Source of the DNA: Cupriavidus sp. BIS7
Lineage (GTDB): Bacteria; Pseudomonadota; Gammaproteobacteria; Burkholderiales; Burkholderiaceae
Assembly: GCF_000292345.1 (NCBI RefSeq)
Contig: NZ_ALOU01000049.1
Location: 89,030-153,029, forward strand
DNA length: 64,000 bases
Direction: 5' to 3'
In this document: piece after piece, positions 45,376-54,487 of the stretch
How positions within the stretch are numbered: position 1 is the first letter of the stretch
Layout: the number at the start of each line of letters is the position of its first letter
Position numbers and translations under genes: made by a program
The notes under the pieces: model-generated
Told to the model about the DNA's origin: nothing
Database searches by the model: none
What the model saw: the letters and a program-made list of their open reading frames with translations, nothing else

Positions 45376-45534
45376 TGTTTGTTTCCCCCCGTTTGGGACA
45401 CTCTGTTCAGATTTATGTGAATCCAACCCACCAGCGAGGCTAGCAAAAGTGAGTCATTGCTGCTGCACCCGGCGGTAGGGTGTCGCTGCGAGGCAACATG
45501 CGCGCGTTTGAAGCTGGATACGGGGCCGACGCTC

Positions 45535-46527
45535 TTACCCCGCCATCTGCCGCCGCCGCATCTGGCGCCACTCCATCCACTGCCAGGACAGCAGCGCCGG
45601 CACCCCGAACACGATCTCGCGAGCGCGCTTGACCAGTGCGAGCGCCAGCGAGGTTTGCGGATCGATGCCAAAGCTCGTGCCCAGCAGCACGATCACCGCT
45701 TCCTGCACCCCAAGCCCCGCCGGGATGAAGAACGCGACCTGCCGGGCCGCCAGTGTCAGTGCCTCGATGGCCAGCGCCTCGCCAAAGCCCACCGGATGGC
45801 CAAGCAGCGATAGTCCCCACCAGACTTCCAGCGTTCCCACTGCCAGCCCGACCATCTGCCAGATCAGCGTGCGCAGCAGCACGCTGTAGCGACGGCACAG
45901 TTCGCGGATCTGCGCATCGAGCCGGACGCCGTCGATCAGCGCAGCAAGCTTGTGGTCGTCACCGAGCATTTGCTGCGCGAACTTTTCGAGCTTGGCGAAC
46001 CACGTGCCATGGCGCAACGCATACGCGAACAACGCGGGAATCGGCAGCGACAACAGCAGCCCGATGGCAACAAGCAGGCCGTGGTCACTGTCCTGCGTGG
46101 TGGAAACCAGCAGCAGCACGCCCGCCAGCGCGAACAGGTAGTGCGCGAACATCGTCACCATCACTTCGATCACGACGCTCGCGGTTACCGCCGTGCCGTC
46201 CGGTACGCGGCGCCATGCCAGGCGGATGCCAACAAGCTCGCCGCCGATGCCGGCGGTGGGCAGCAACCGAGTCACGGCTTCACGCACGGTGGCGATCCAG
46301 AGCAGGAAGGTGGTTCCCGCGCGCTTTTCCGGATCAGCCGGCGCCAGCAGGACTCGCCAGCCGTAGGCGTCGAACCATAGTGCGACCAGGTGAATCGGCA
46401 CCAGCCATAGAAGCGGCCATCCAGCCTGCACGAGGATGTGCGCCACTTCGGCGATACCCTCCATGGCTACAACAACCGTCAGAATCAGCAGACCGGCCAG
46501 GACACCCAGCAGGGCAAAGCGTTTCAT
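45535..46527 (-). CDS. hpnL: Hopanoid-associated membrane protein HpnL (LPG-synthase-TM/flippase-like)
   Basis: 330 residues, about eight membrane spans, of the lysylphosphatidylglycerol-synthase-TM (UPF0104) family. It has LLPTAGIGGELVGIRL and AARQVAFFIPAGLGVQEAVIVLLG, the conserved loops of the group. HpnL members are found with hopanoid genes and are thought to move hopanoids between membranes. Its start overlaps the hpnK stop by 4 bases, the last gene of the hpnIJKL unit. Confidence 0.88.
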   Translation of the reverse strand: MKRFALLGVLAGLLILTVVVAMEGIAEVAHILVQAGWPLLWLVPIHLVALWFDAYGWRVLLAPADPEKRAGTTFLLWIATVREAVTRLLPTAGIGGELVGIRLAWRRVPDGTAVTASVVIEVMVTMFAHYLFALAGVLLLVSTTQDSDHGLLVAIGLLLSLPIPALFAYALRHGTWFAKLEKFAQQMLGDDHKLAALIDGVRLDAQIRELCRRYSVLLRTLIWQMVGLAVGTLEVWWGLSLLGHPVGFGEALAIEALTLAARQVAFFIPAGLGVQEAVIVLLGTSFGIDPQTSLALALVKRAREIVFGVPALLSWQWMEWRQMRRRQMAG

Positions 46528-47351
46528 CGAAGTCCAGCGTAAAGATCAGAGAAGCCTCCGCGCTGCGGAGCAAAGTGGTCCGCAGCGGCACGCACGCGCG
46601 GAGAAAGCAAGGCAGCCAGTTCATCGGCATGCCGGTAGCCGGCCATCGACGCACCCACCTCTGCGCCAGATGTCACGGCGGGATGCAGGTACATCTCGAC
46701 CACGCCACGCGGCAGCCGCTCGAATGCGGACAGCAGTGTCGGTTCGTCCATGGTCCCGGTATCGGACAGGCCCAGCACGAAATCGTTATGCGCAATGCCA
46801 GCGCGGCGCAGGCGTGCGCGCAGCAGCGCCAGCCATGGCCGCAGCAGTAACGGCCCGCCGGCCTCACGCGGCAGCCGTACCGCGCGCATGCCGTACTCGC
46901 GCCCGATCCGGAGGATCAGCGACAGTACGGTCGGGTGCAGGTGGAAGTGCTTGTGCGCGTTGACGTGGTCAAGCGGCAACCCGGTTTGCGCGAAGGCGTC
47001 GAACTGCGCGCGGATCTCCGCGGCCAGTTGCTTGCGTACGTATGGCAGGAAGAAGAAGCGGAAGCCGTCGCGCGCCATGGCGCTGCCAAAGCGGCCGTCT
47101 GCATCGACGAGATCCGGAATCCTCTCGCGAGGCAGCGTGGCGGCGCCATCGGCCAGCACCAGATGCAGGCCCACGCGCAGACCGCGCAGCCGACGCGCGC
47201 GCTCCACCGCATCGGCGGCGGCTGGCGCGCTGACCATCAGGCTTGCCGCGTTCAGGATGCCCTGGCTATGTGCGCGCTCCACGGCCTCGTTGACGTCGCG
47301 GTGCAAGCCGAAGTCATCGGCAGTGACGATCAGCAACTGGCCGTGGGTCAT
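46524..47351 (-). CDS. hpnK: Hopanoid deacetylase HpnK (YdjC family)
   Basis: 275 residues of the YdjC carbohydrate-deacetylase family. Metal-site motif TADDFGLHRDVN (Asp12, Asp13, His17) and NAHKHFHLHP at about 132-141. In Burkholderia, HpnK removes the acetyl group from N-acetylglucosaminyl-bacteriohopanetetrol made by HpnI, before HpnJ acts. 5 bases follow the hpnJ stop. Confidence 0.92.
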   Translation of the reverse strand: MTHGQLLIVTADDFGLHRDVNEAVERAHSQGILNAASLMVSAPAAADAVERARRLRGLRVGLHLVLADGAATLPRERIPDLVDADGRFGSAMARDGFRFFFLPYVRKQLAAEIRAQFDAFAQTGLPLDHVNAHKHFHLHPTVLSLILRIGREYGMRAVRLPREAGGPLLLRPWLALLRARLRRAGIAHNDFVLGLSDTGTMDEPTLLSAFERLPRGVVEMYLHPAVTSGAEVGASMAGYRHADELAALLSPRVRAAADHFAPQRGGFSDLYAGLR

Positions 47352-47356
47352 GCAGG

Positions 47357-48778
47357 TTATGCCTCGTGCGAGCGCAGGAAGCGGAAGAACTCCACGCCTT
47401 CGCGCAGGCGCCGCTTGGTCATGTTCCAGCTGCTCGCCATCTCCTTGACGATCTCCCAGATCTTGCTGGGGCGGAAGTAGAAACGTTTATAGAACGTTTC
47501 GACGCCGTGGTAGATCTCTTCGCGGCTCAGGTGCGGGTAGCTGATCGCAGCCAGTTGCACGCCCTTGTCGTTGACCAGGTGGATGACCTTGTTCTCTTCG
47601 AGCCAGCCGTTTTCCACGGCCTGGTTGTAGAGCGTGGTGCCCGGATACGGCGCGGCCAGCGACACCTGGATCGTGTGCGGATTGATCTCCTTGGCGTACT
47701 CGATCGTCTTCTCGATGGTCTCGCGGGTTTCGCCGGGCAGGCCCAGGATGAACGTGCCGTGGATCTGGATGCCGAGCTTGCGACAGTCCTCGGTGAAGCG
47801 GCGCGCAATATCGGTGCGCAGCCCCTTCTTGATGTTCAGCAGGATCTGGTCGTCGCCCGATTCATAGCCCACCAGCAGCAGACGCAGGCCGTTCTCCTTC
47901 ATGACCTTCAGCGTGCTGTACGGCACATTGGCCTTGGCATTGCACGACCATGGCAGGCCGATCTTGCCCAGGCCGCGCGCAATCTCTTCCACGCGCGGCT
48001 TGAAGTCCGTGAAGGTGTCGTCGTCGAACATGATCTCGCGCACTTCCGGCATGTTCTCCTTGATCCATTTCACTTCGTCGATCACGCTCTGCGCGGATCG
48101 CGTGCGATAGCGATGCCCACCCACCGTCTGCGGCCACAGGCAGAACGTGCAGCGCGAACGGCATCCGCGACCCGTGTAGATCGACACGTACGGGTGCATC
48201 AGATAGCCGATGAAGTAGTTCTGGATCTTCAGGTCGCGCTTGTAGACCGGGGCAACGAACGGCAGTTCGTCCATGTTCTCGATCATCGGGCGCGCCGGAT
48301 TGTGCTCGATCGATCCATCGGGCAGGCGATAGCTGAGCCCCGCGATCTCGGCCAGCGGCTTGCCGGCGGCAACGTCCTGGCACGTGTAGTCGAATTCCTC
48401 GCGGCAGACGAAGTCGATCGCCTTGGTGGCGGCCAGCGAGCCGCCGGGGTCCACTGCGGTCTTGGCGCCGACCATGCCGATCATGATGTCGGGGCGGCTC
48501 TCTTTCAGCTCCTCGGCAAAGCGGGCATCGGTCGGGAACGATGGCGTGCTCGTGTGGATGATCACGAGGTCGTAGTCGACCGCGATATTGAGCGTCTGCT
48601 CCACACCGATCCCATCTGCCGGCGCGTCGAGCACGCGGCTGTTCGGCACCAGTGCTGCCGGCTGCGCGAGCCAGGTCGGGTACCAGAACGATTTGATTTC
48701 GCGTTTGGCCTGATAACGTGATCCGGCGCCGCCATCAAAACCGTCATACGAAGGGGCCTGAAGAAAGAGCGTTTTCAT
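47357..48778 (-). CDS. hpnJ: Radical SAM enzyme HpnJ (hopanoid cyclitol-ether synthesis)
   Basis: 473 residues: N-terminal B12-binding-like domain (about 60-150), then radical SAM core with GRGCRSRCTFC, Cys206, Cys210 and Cys213 holding the 4Fe-4S cluster. HpnJ is proposed to contract the glucosamine ring to the cyclitol ether head group of bacteriohopanetetrol. It overlaps hpnI by 4 bases, so it is translated in step with it. Confidence 0.93.
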   Translation of the reverse strand: MKTLFLQAPSYDGFDGGAGSRYQAKREIKSFWYPTWLAQPAALVPNSRVLDAPADGIGVEQTLNIAVDYDLVIIHTSTPSFPTDARFAEELKESRPDIMIGMVGAKTAVDPGGSLAATKAIDFVCREEFDYTCQDVAAGKPLAEIAGLSYRLPDGSIEHNPARPMIENMDELPFVAPVYKRDLKIQNYFIGYLMHPYVSIYTGRGCRSRCTFCLWPQTVGGHRYRTRSAQSVIDEVKWIKENMPEVREIMFDDDTFTDFKPRVEEIARGLGKIGLPWSCNAKANVPYSTLKVMKENGLRLLLVGYESGDDQILLNIKKGLRTDIARRFTEDCRKLGIQIHGTFILGLPGETRETIEKTIEYAKEINPHTIQVSLAAPYPGTTLYNQAVENGWLEENKVIHLVNDKGVQLAAISYPHLSREEIYHGVETFYKRFYFRPSKIWEIVKEMASSWNMTKRRLREGVEFFRFLRSHEA

Positions 48779-49953
48779 CGGGGGCTATCCTGAGGGTGGG
48801 GCGTAGTCGAATAGATTGGCTTGGGCAATGCCGGCCGGCTGGCCGGCTGCGTTGCCGATTGAGAGGGCGGAGCGTCGGTCGTCGTCATGACGTGGCCGCG
48901 CCAGTGTACGCGGCCGCCCGTCAATGCGGCGGCCCACTCCACCAGTAACAGTGAGTCGCGCAACGGCGCGCGCAATGCCGCGCCGAAGCCGTCCGCTGTC
49001 AGGCTGCGCGCAAGCGCGCCAACCAGGGCAGTCAGGAAAATCGCGAAATGCGGTGCAAGCACGCATCCGAGCACCAGCATTGGCCAGGTGCACGTCAGGA
49101 ACATGAAGAAGAAGCCCGGCGCGCTTAGCGAACGAATCGTGCGCAGCCAGCGCAACTCATGACGCCACAGTGCACGCAGGCTGGTTTCCGTCACATCGGT
49201 TTCCACGACAACATCTGACAGAACAGTCTTCCAGCCCGATTTCCGGGTCAGTTCGCCGAGCCAGAAGTCATCGGCCAGCCGGTTGGCCAGCGCGCGGAAT
49301 CCGCCGATCGCATTGAGCGTGTCGCGGCGCAGCGCAATCGTCGCGCCGAACGCGAAGCGGCGCGATCCGCCAGCGTGGGCCACGCGCACCGACGGCGCAA
49401 ACCATTCGTTGATGAAGGCCGCGCCAAGGCGCGACCAGATGCCGTCCACGGGGCGTCCCCGGTACAGGCAGGTCACCACGCCGACATGCGGGTCACCGAG
49501 CGGCCCGGCCAGTCGCCGCAGATAGTCGGGAGGTACCGCGATGTCGCTGTCCGCGATCACGAGGTGATCATGCCGTGCGGCGCGGAACAGATTGATAAGA
49601 TTGCTGACCTTCGGGTTGCGTCCGTGCGTGCGCGAATCGACGACAAGTGCGATGTCGCGTTCCGGGAAGTCTGCGCGCAGACGGTTCACGATCGCGATTG
49701 CGGGATCGTCATGGGCACAGACGCCAAAGACAAGCTGGTAGTCGGGGTGGTCCTGCCGGCACAAGCCGGCCAGGTTCTCGTAGAGTCGCGGCTCGGCGCC
49801 ACACAACGGTTTCAGGACGCTGATCGGAGCGAAGTGCTGCGGCACTGCGGCGCCCGCGGGACGTTTGCGGCTGACGCATGCGGCCACGATGGCGTAGACC
49901 GTTGCGGCCTCAACCATCAGCTGTCCCACTGTAGCGGTCCAGATGGCACTCAT
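48775..49953 (-). CDS. hpnI: Hopanoid glycosyltransferase HpnI (GT2)
   Basis: 392 residues: an N-terminal membrane span, then a GT2 domain with ISVLKPLCGAEPRLYENL, IADSDIAVPPDY (DxD), RLADDFWLGEL and HELRWLRT (the R-x-x-R-W-like acceptor motif), then C-terminal spans at about 300-350. It adds N-acetylglucosamine to bacteriohopanetetrol. First gene of the unit. The start MSAIWTATVG at 49953 is chosen over a longer frame. The promoter must lie in the 302-base gap to 50255. Confidence 0.92.
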   Translation of the reverse strand: MSAIWTATVGQLMVEAATVYAIVAACVSRKRPAGAAVPQHFAPISVLKPLCGAEPRLYENLAGLCRQDHPDYQLVFGVCAHDDPAIAIVNRLRADFPERDIALVVDSRTHGRNPKVSNLINLFRAARHDHLVIADSDIAVPPDYLRRLAGPLGDPHVGVVTCLYRGRPVDGIWSRLGAAFINEWFAPSVRVAHAGGSRRFAFGATIALRRDTLNAIGGFRALANRLADDFWLGELTRKSGWKTVLSDVVVETDVTETSLRALWRHELRWLRTIRSLSAPGFFFMFLTCTWPMLVLGCVLAPHFAIFLTALVGALARSLTADGFGAALRAPLRDSLLLVEWAAALTGGRVHWRGHVMTTTDAPPSQSATQPASRPALPKPIYSTTPHPQDSPR

Positions 49954-50143
49954 CGTCTTGCCCCTTGCATGCGACCAAACATCACTGCACGACCTGAACG
50001 GCGCGCTGTGCACGTTGCGAGACTACGTCCGCCCCGAACTGAAGACGAGGGCCTATTATTGCCGCCATACGTGCGTTACACCACAACGAGGCTGTAATAA
50101 TTTGCGTTGACGCAGCTTTCCTGCACCACTGTGCATCGCCGTG

Positions 50144-50160
50144 ATTAATCCTGGATTAAT
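50144..50160. promoter_or_regulatory. Perfect 8-bp inverted repeat ATTAATCC-T-GGATTAAT
   Basis: AT-rich palindrome of 17 bases in the 302-base divergent gap between hpnI and the CDF gene, 96 bases before the CDF start. Probable operator. The regulator is unknown. No gene is seen in the gap. Confidence 0.55.
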
Positions 50161-50255
50161 GGCATTGCCCTTCAGGGCCCTGTCACCACGGCGTAAAAGT
50201 GCTACGGTATGCACGAACTGCCCGAACGTTATCCTGATCCCGCAATACCAAAATC

Positions 50256-51236
50256 ATGCGCGATAGTCACATCGCAAGCGAACCTTCCGCTCCGGCAATC
50301 AGCCAGAGCGACGAACATGCGCAAGCGCGCCATCTGGCTGGCCGCCGCAGCACGCTGGTCAGCGTATTCGTCAATATCGGCCTGACCATTGCACAGGCCA
50401 CGGTCGGGTTTCTGGCCGGGTCACAGGCCCTGATTGCAGATGCGATGCATTCGCTTTCCGATCTGGTTTCCGATTTCGTGGTGCTGTTCGCGGGGCATCA
50501 CAGCCGCAAGGGTGCCGACACCGATCATCCTTATGGGCATCAGCGCTTCGAGACCGCCGCCTCGCTGGCGCTCGGTGCATTGCTGCTGGCGGTTGGCGTG
50601 GGCATGCTCTGGACGGCGGTCGGCAAGATCCAGCATCCGGAAGGCATCCCGCCGGTGCAGACCATCGCGCTCTGGGCCGCACTGGGTGCGCTGGCGGCCA
50701 AGGAACTGCTGTTTCGCTACATGCTGCACGTGGCTGAACGGGTCAGGTCGAGCATGCTCGTTGCCAATGCCTGGCATGCCCGTTCCGATGCGGCGTCTTC
50801 GCTGGTGGTGGCGCTCGGTGTCGGCGGGAATCTGCTGGGCTACCACGTGCTCGATCCCGTGGCAGCCATCGTGGTTGGCCTGATGGTGTCGCGCATGGGG
50901 CTGAAGTTCGGCTGGGACGCCCTCAGCGACCTGATGGACCATGCTGCCGACGAGGATACCGTTGCCGCGCTGCACGCCACGATGCTGGAAACGCCAGGCG
51001 TGCTCGGGCTGCACGACCTGAAAACGCGCAAGATGGGTGACATGATCCTGGTGGACGTCCACCTGGAGATCCAGGCGGACCTGACCGTCGAGCAAGGGCA
51101 CGCCATCGCTTCGGAAGCGGCCCGTCGCGCGATGGAGCGCGACGACGTTCTCAATGTGATGACGCACGTGGACCCGGTGAGGGTCCCGCGCGAGGCCCCC
51201 CGCGAGGTCTCGCGTGGGGCAAGGCTGTCAGTGTAG
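50256..51236 (+). CDS. Cation diffusion facilitator metal exporter
   Basis: 326 residues: six spans (about 33-55, 68-80, 105-123, 137-150, 180-200, 205-218) and a C-terminal cytoplasmic domain with GVLGLHDLKTRKMGD and VDVHLEIQADLTVEQGHAI. The transport site is of the HD-HD form: His65/Asp69 in span 2 (HSLSD) and His174/Asp178 in span 5 (HARSD). Exports Zn, Fe, Co or similar divalent ions. HD-HD leans to zinc but is not decisive. Divergent from hpnI. Confidence 0.9.
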   Translation: MRDSHIASEPSAPAISQSDEHAQARHLAGRRSTLVSVFVNIGLTIAQATVGFLAGSQALIADAMHSLSDLVSDFVVLFAGHHSRKGADTDHPYGHQRFETAASLALGALLLAVGVGMLWTAVGKIQHPEGIPPVQTIALWAALGALAAKELLFRYMLHVAERVRSSMLVANAWHARSDAASSLVVALGVGGNLLGYHVLDPVAAIVVGLMVSRMGLKFGWDALSDLMDHAADEDTVAALHATMLETPGVLGLHDLKTRKMGDMILVDVHLEIQADLTVEQGHAIASEAARRAMERDDVLNVMTHVDPVRVPREAPREVSRGARLSV

Positions 51237-51857
51237 TTCGCTGCGTCGGTACAGGCTCAGTCCCACGGCCAGGAAGGCCAGCATGCCCGCACAACTCCGG
51301 TTCACCCACTGCACGGCGCGCGCAGACATCGTGCGCATGGCGTGCTGCCCGCCAAACGCGTAGATCATCATCATCACGATGTCCATGACGGCGGCCACCA
51401 CGGCCAGGATCGTGTATTGCAGCGCCACGGGCTTGTCCGGATGGATGAACTGCGGGACGAAGGCCGATGTGAACAGCAGCGTCTTGGGGTTGGACAACGC
51501 GACAAACAGCGCGCGCAGGAAGGCAGCCCAGCCGTTGGCCGATGCAGCACCCGACGTGGCCGTCAGTGCCTGCACCGGCGCCCGCCACAGACCCCATGCC
51601 AGATAAAGCAGGTAAGCCGCGCCGATCCACTTGATGACGGTGAACATCTGCTCGGATGCCAGCAGCACGGCGCCAAGCCCGCAGCCCACCGCCCCAATCA
51701 GGATCAGGTCCGCCAGCGCGGCGCCCGCGATTCCGCAGGCTGCCACCCGCATGCCCCGCGTGGCGCCATTGCTCAGCGCCAGCAGCATCGTCGGGCCAGG
51801 CGTCACCACCACGGCGGCGACGGCGATCATGTACAGCAACAGGGTAGTGGCATCCAT
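51228..51857 (-). CDS. LysE/RhtB-family amino-acid exporter
   Basis: 209 residues, six predicted spans. It has the family start VVTPGPTMLLALSNGATRGMR and the loop LFVALSNPKTLLFTSAFVPQF. Members export lysine, threonine, homoserine lactone or other amino acids. The substrate is unknown. The start MDATTLLLYMIAV at 51857 is preferred. A longer frame upstream runs into the palindrome array and has no family match. Its last 9 bases overlap the end of the convergent CDF gene. Confidence 0.88.
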   Translation of the reverse strand: MDATTLLLYMIAVAAVVVTPGPTMLLALSNGATRGMRVAACGIAGAALADLILIGAVGCGLGAVLLASEQMFTVIKWIGAAYLLYLAWGLWRAPVQALTATSGAASANGWAAFLRALFVALSNPKTLLFTSAFVPQFIHPDKPVALQYTILAVVAAVMDIVMMMIYAFGGQHAMRTMSARAVQWVNRSCAGMLAFLAVGLSLYRRSELH

Positions 51858-52001
51858 GGCAGGACTCCGGAAGATCGACGCGCCAGTTTGACGCGATCGC
51901 CGGAGCCGCGCACGTAAAACCTGCCTCAGCCTGTGGACATCTTGATGTGCATCTGGGGAAAACCGCGTGAACAGCCTGTGAACTGGCTGGGGGTGGCTTG
52001 T

Positions 52002-52226
52002 GGGACGTATACGAACAACCAGGCACGTATACGTCCCGGGCTCGAACGGCCGAAAAACTGTGCACCCGCTTTCCACGTATACGCCGCGCGCTTGCCCAAT
52101 GGGTTATCTGCTTGGCAAGCCATTGATGTGAAAGGACAAATCACGGTTATCCACGGCTGATGGGCAGTGTTAACCATTACTACTATTACTTATGTATACG
52201 TAAACAATGTAAAGGCACGTATACGT
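52002..52226. repeat. Array of five CGTATACG palindromes with AT-rich patch and DnaA-box-like site
   Basis: ACGTATACG cores start at 52005, 52025, 52075, 52192 (ATGTATACGT variant) and 52217. The first two form a larger inverted pair, GGGACGTATACG / CGTATACGTCCC. TTATCCACG (8 of 9 to a DnaA box) is at 52147-52155. 52170-52212 is very AT-rich for this genome. The whole 51858-52288 gap (431 bases) has no gene. It lies upstream of the LysE-type gene and downstream of tag. Confidence 0.8.
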
Positions 52227-52288
52227 AGCATTGCGGGAACAGGCGGGAACGGGGAAATTCGCTCCCGGCGCCCCCACCCCAATGCCAC

Positions 52289-52915
52289 CTAGCGCGGCAC
52301 CTTGAACGCCTTGCGTGCTCGCTGCACCTCGGCGCGGGTCCAGCAGCCCTCGCGGTGATCGTTGACGAGGCCCATGGCCTGCATCAGCGCGTACATCGTG
52401 GTTGGGCCGACAAACTTCCAGCCGCGCTTCTTCAGATCCTTCGACAACGCTGCCGCCTCTGGACAGGTGGTCATCGCCTTCAGCACTTCGGGCGTGAGCT
52501 TGCCGGGCCGGCTCTTCGGGTCGGGCTCGAACTTCCAGAAATACGCCGCGAGTGACGATTCGGTCTCCAGCAGTTCCCGCGCGCGTTGGGCGTTGTTGAT
52601 CGCCGCCTCGATCTTGCCGCGGTGCCGCACGATGCTGGCATCATCGAGCAGCCGTTCCACGTCACGCTCGTCAAAGCGGGCCACCTTGTCGATCTCGAAA
52701 TTGGCAAACGCGCGGCGGAATGCCTCACGCTTGCGCAGGATCGTCAGCCAGCTCAGGCCAGACTGGAAACCCTCCAGGCACAGTTTTTCGAACAGCCGCC
52801 GGTCGTCGTCGACCGGAAAGCCCCATTCCTGATCGTGGTAGTGGCAGTAATCCTCGAGCGTGCCGCACCACCCGCAGCGTTCCCGTTGCTGTAGTGCGGA
52901 TGTCGATCTGGTCAT
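52289..52915 (-). CDS. tag: DNA-3-methyladenine glycosylase I
   Basis: 208 residues. Zinc-snap residues in RCGWCG (Cys14) and YHDQEWG (His27), with the C-terminal pair in NDHREGC. The 3-methyladenine pocket segment EWGFPVDDDRRLFEKLCLEGFQ is split across 30-50. It cuts 3-methyladenine from DNA in base-excision repair. Slightly longer than E. coli Tag (187). Confidence 0.95.
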   Translation of the reverse strand: MTRSTSALQQRERCGWCGTLEDYCHYHDQEWGFPVDDDRRLFEKLCLEGFQSGLSWLTILRKREAFRRAFANFEIDKVARFDERDVERLLDDASIVRHRGKIEAAINNAQRARELLETESSLAAYFWKFEPDPKSRPGKLTPEVLKAMTTCPEAAALSKDLKKRGWKFVGPTTMYALMQAMGLVNDHREGCWTRAEVQRARKAFKVPR

Positions 52916-53014
52916 GCGGCTGGGCTCCTTGCAGGGGTGGTGGGACGTGCGCCGTAGCGATCATGCGCTTGCGGCAGGATCGCGTAAAGGCTGGATTCGG
53001 ACATCTGATCGGGC

Positions 53015-53042
53015 AAAAAAAAGCCAACCCGGAGGTTGGCTT
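53015..53042 (-). terminator. Rho-independent terminator of the MHS transporter gene
   Basis: On the minus strand AAGCCAACC pairs with GGTTGGCTT around a TCCG loop, then eight T. It lies 22 bases after the transporter stop. Confidence 0.9.
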
Positions 53043-53063
53043 CTTTCCCGTGCGCGTCGGCGG

Positions 53064-54374
53064 TCAGGCCAGCTTCTTGCCGGTGCGGTCGTGCATGAAG
53101 ATCAGCGCAACGAAGCTGATGGCGGCGGCGGCGATCACGTAGTACGCCGGGGCCAGCTTGTTGTGCGTCGATTCGATCAGCCACGTGACGATCAGCGGGG
53201 CAAAGCCGCCGAAGATCGTCACCGCGAAGTTGTAGGCCAGCGACAGGCCGGTCGAGCGGACTTCGGTCGGGAACTGCTCGGCCAGCACGGCGGGCGCCGG
53301 GCCCGTGAAGGCAGCCAGCAGGATGCCCAGGACGATCTGTACCTGCAGCAGCGTGGCGGTGGTGGGCGCCACGTTGAGCCAGTGGAACAGCGGGTAGGCC
53401 AGCACGCCGATGGCCAGGGCCACGACCCCGAGCATGCGCTTGCGGCCCACGCGGTCGGACAGCATGCCCATCAGCGGGCACAGCACCAGGATGATTGCCC
53501 CGCAGATGGCGGTGGACTGGAACGTCGCACCCAGCGGCAAGCCAAGCTGCTGCTTGGCGTAGGACGGCATGTAGAACACCAGCACGTAGGTGCAGACGGT
53601 CCAGAGGATGGTCACGCCCAGGCCGGCCAGCACTTCGCGCGGGTGGTCGCGCAGCACCTGCGACAGCGGCGAGAACTTCACATGGCTGGCGCGACGCTCG
53701 GCCTGGCGAGCCTCGAACTCGGGCGGTTCTTCCAGGTGCGAGCGGATGTACATGCCGACCGGGCCGATCAGCAGGCCGAACAGGAACGGGATGCGCCAGC
53801 CCCAGGCGTCGATCTGCGCCTGGTCCAGACCGTTGGTCACCAGCGCACCCATTGCTGCGCCGAGCATGAAGGAAATGCCCTGGCTGGCCTGCTGCCAGCT
53901 TGCGTACATGCCACGCTCCTCGTCGGGGGCGTGCTCGATCAGGAAGGCTGTTGCGCCGCCGACTTCGCCACCGGCCGAGAAACCCTGGATCAGGCGGGCC
54001 AGCACGATCAGCGCGGGCGCCCACAGGCCGATCGACTCGTATGTCGGGGCCAGGCCGATGATTGCCGTACCCAGTGCCATCAGCAGGATGGTCAGCGTCA
54101 GGGCCGCCTTGCGGCCCACGCGGTCGGCGTAGACGCCGAGCACGATCGCGCCCACCGGGCGCATGAAGAAGCCCACGCCGAACGTGGCGACGGTCAGCAG
54201 GAACGACGTGAGGTCATTGCCGGTTGGGAAGAACAGCTTGGCAATGATGACGGCGAAGAAGCTGTAGACAGTGAAGTCGAACCATTCCAGGCCATTGCCG
54301 ATGGTTGCAGCGATGATCGCGCGTCGTCGGGTGGCTCTGGACAGCTGATTGGCAGATGTTGCGGTAACGGACAT
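53064..54374 (-). CDS. MFS transporter, metabolite:H+ symporter (MHS) family
   Basis: 436 residues, 12 spans. It starts MSVTATSANQLSRATRRRAIIAATIGNGLEWFDF in two parts, the MHS-type N-terminus. It has GVYADRVGRKAAL (MFS motif A), RLIQGFSAGGEVGGAT and AEQFPTEVRSTGLSLAYN. Relatives carry citrate, proline/betaine, shikimate or ketoglutarate. The substrate is unassigned. A longer upstream frame is not supported by family length. Confidence 0.9.
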   Translation of the reverse strand: MSVTATSANQLSRATRRRAIIAATIGNGLEWFDFTVYSFFAVIIAKLFFPTGNDLTSFLLTVATFGVGFFMRPVGAIVLGVYADRVGRKAALTLTILLMALGTAIIGLAPTYESIGLWAPALIVLARLIQGFSAGGEVGGATAFLIEHAPDEERGMYASWQQASQGISFMLGAAMGALVTNGLDQAQIDAWGWRIPFLFGLLIGPVGMYIRSHLEEPPEFEARQAERRASHVKFSPLSQVLRDHPREVLAGLGVTILWTVCTYVLVFYMPSYAKQQLGLPLGATFQSTAICGAIILVLCPLMGMLSDRVGRKRMLGVVALAIGVLAYPLFHWLNVAPTTATLLQVQIVLGILLAAFTGPAPAVLAEQFPTEVRSTGLSLAYNFAVTIFGGFAPLIVTWLIESTHNKLAPAYYVIAAAAISFVALIFMHDRTGKKLA

Positions 54375-54487
54375 GGCGCTAATGACAACGATGAAAGGAC
54401 CGATGGATGCCCCCGCCAGTTTGTGCCCTGGCAGTGGCGCAAGGCGCCATCTTAAGCGATTCCTTACATCCTGGTCCCGGTCACGGG

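Noticed and set aside
51228..52076. Longer version of the LysE-type gene starting within the palindrome array
   Set aside because: The extra N-terminal residues lack family similarity and the true start MDATTLLLYM fits the exporter family.
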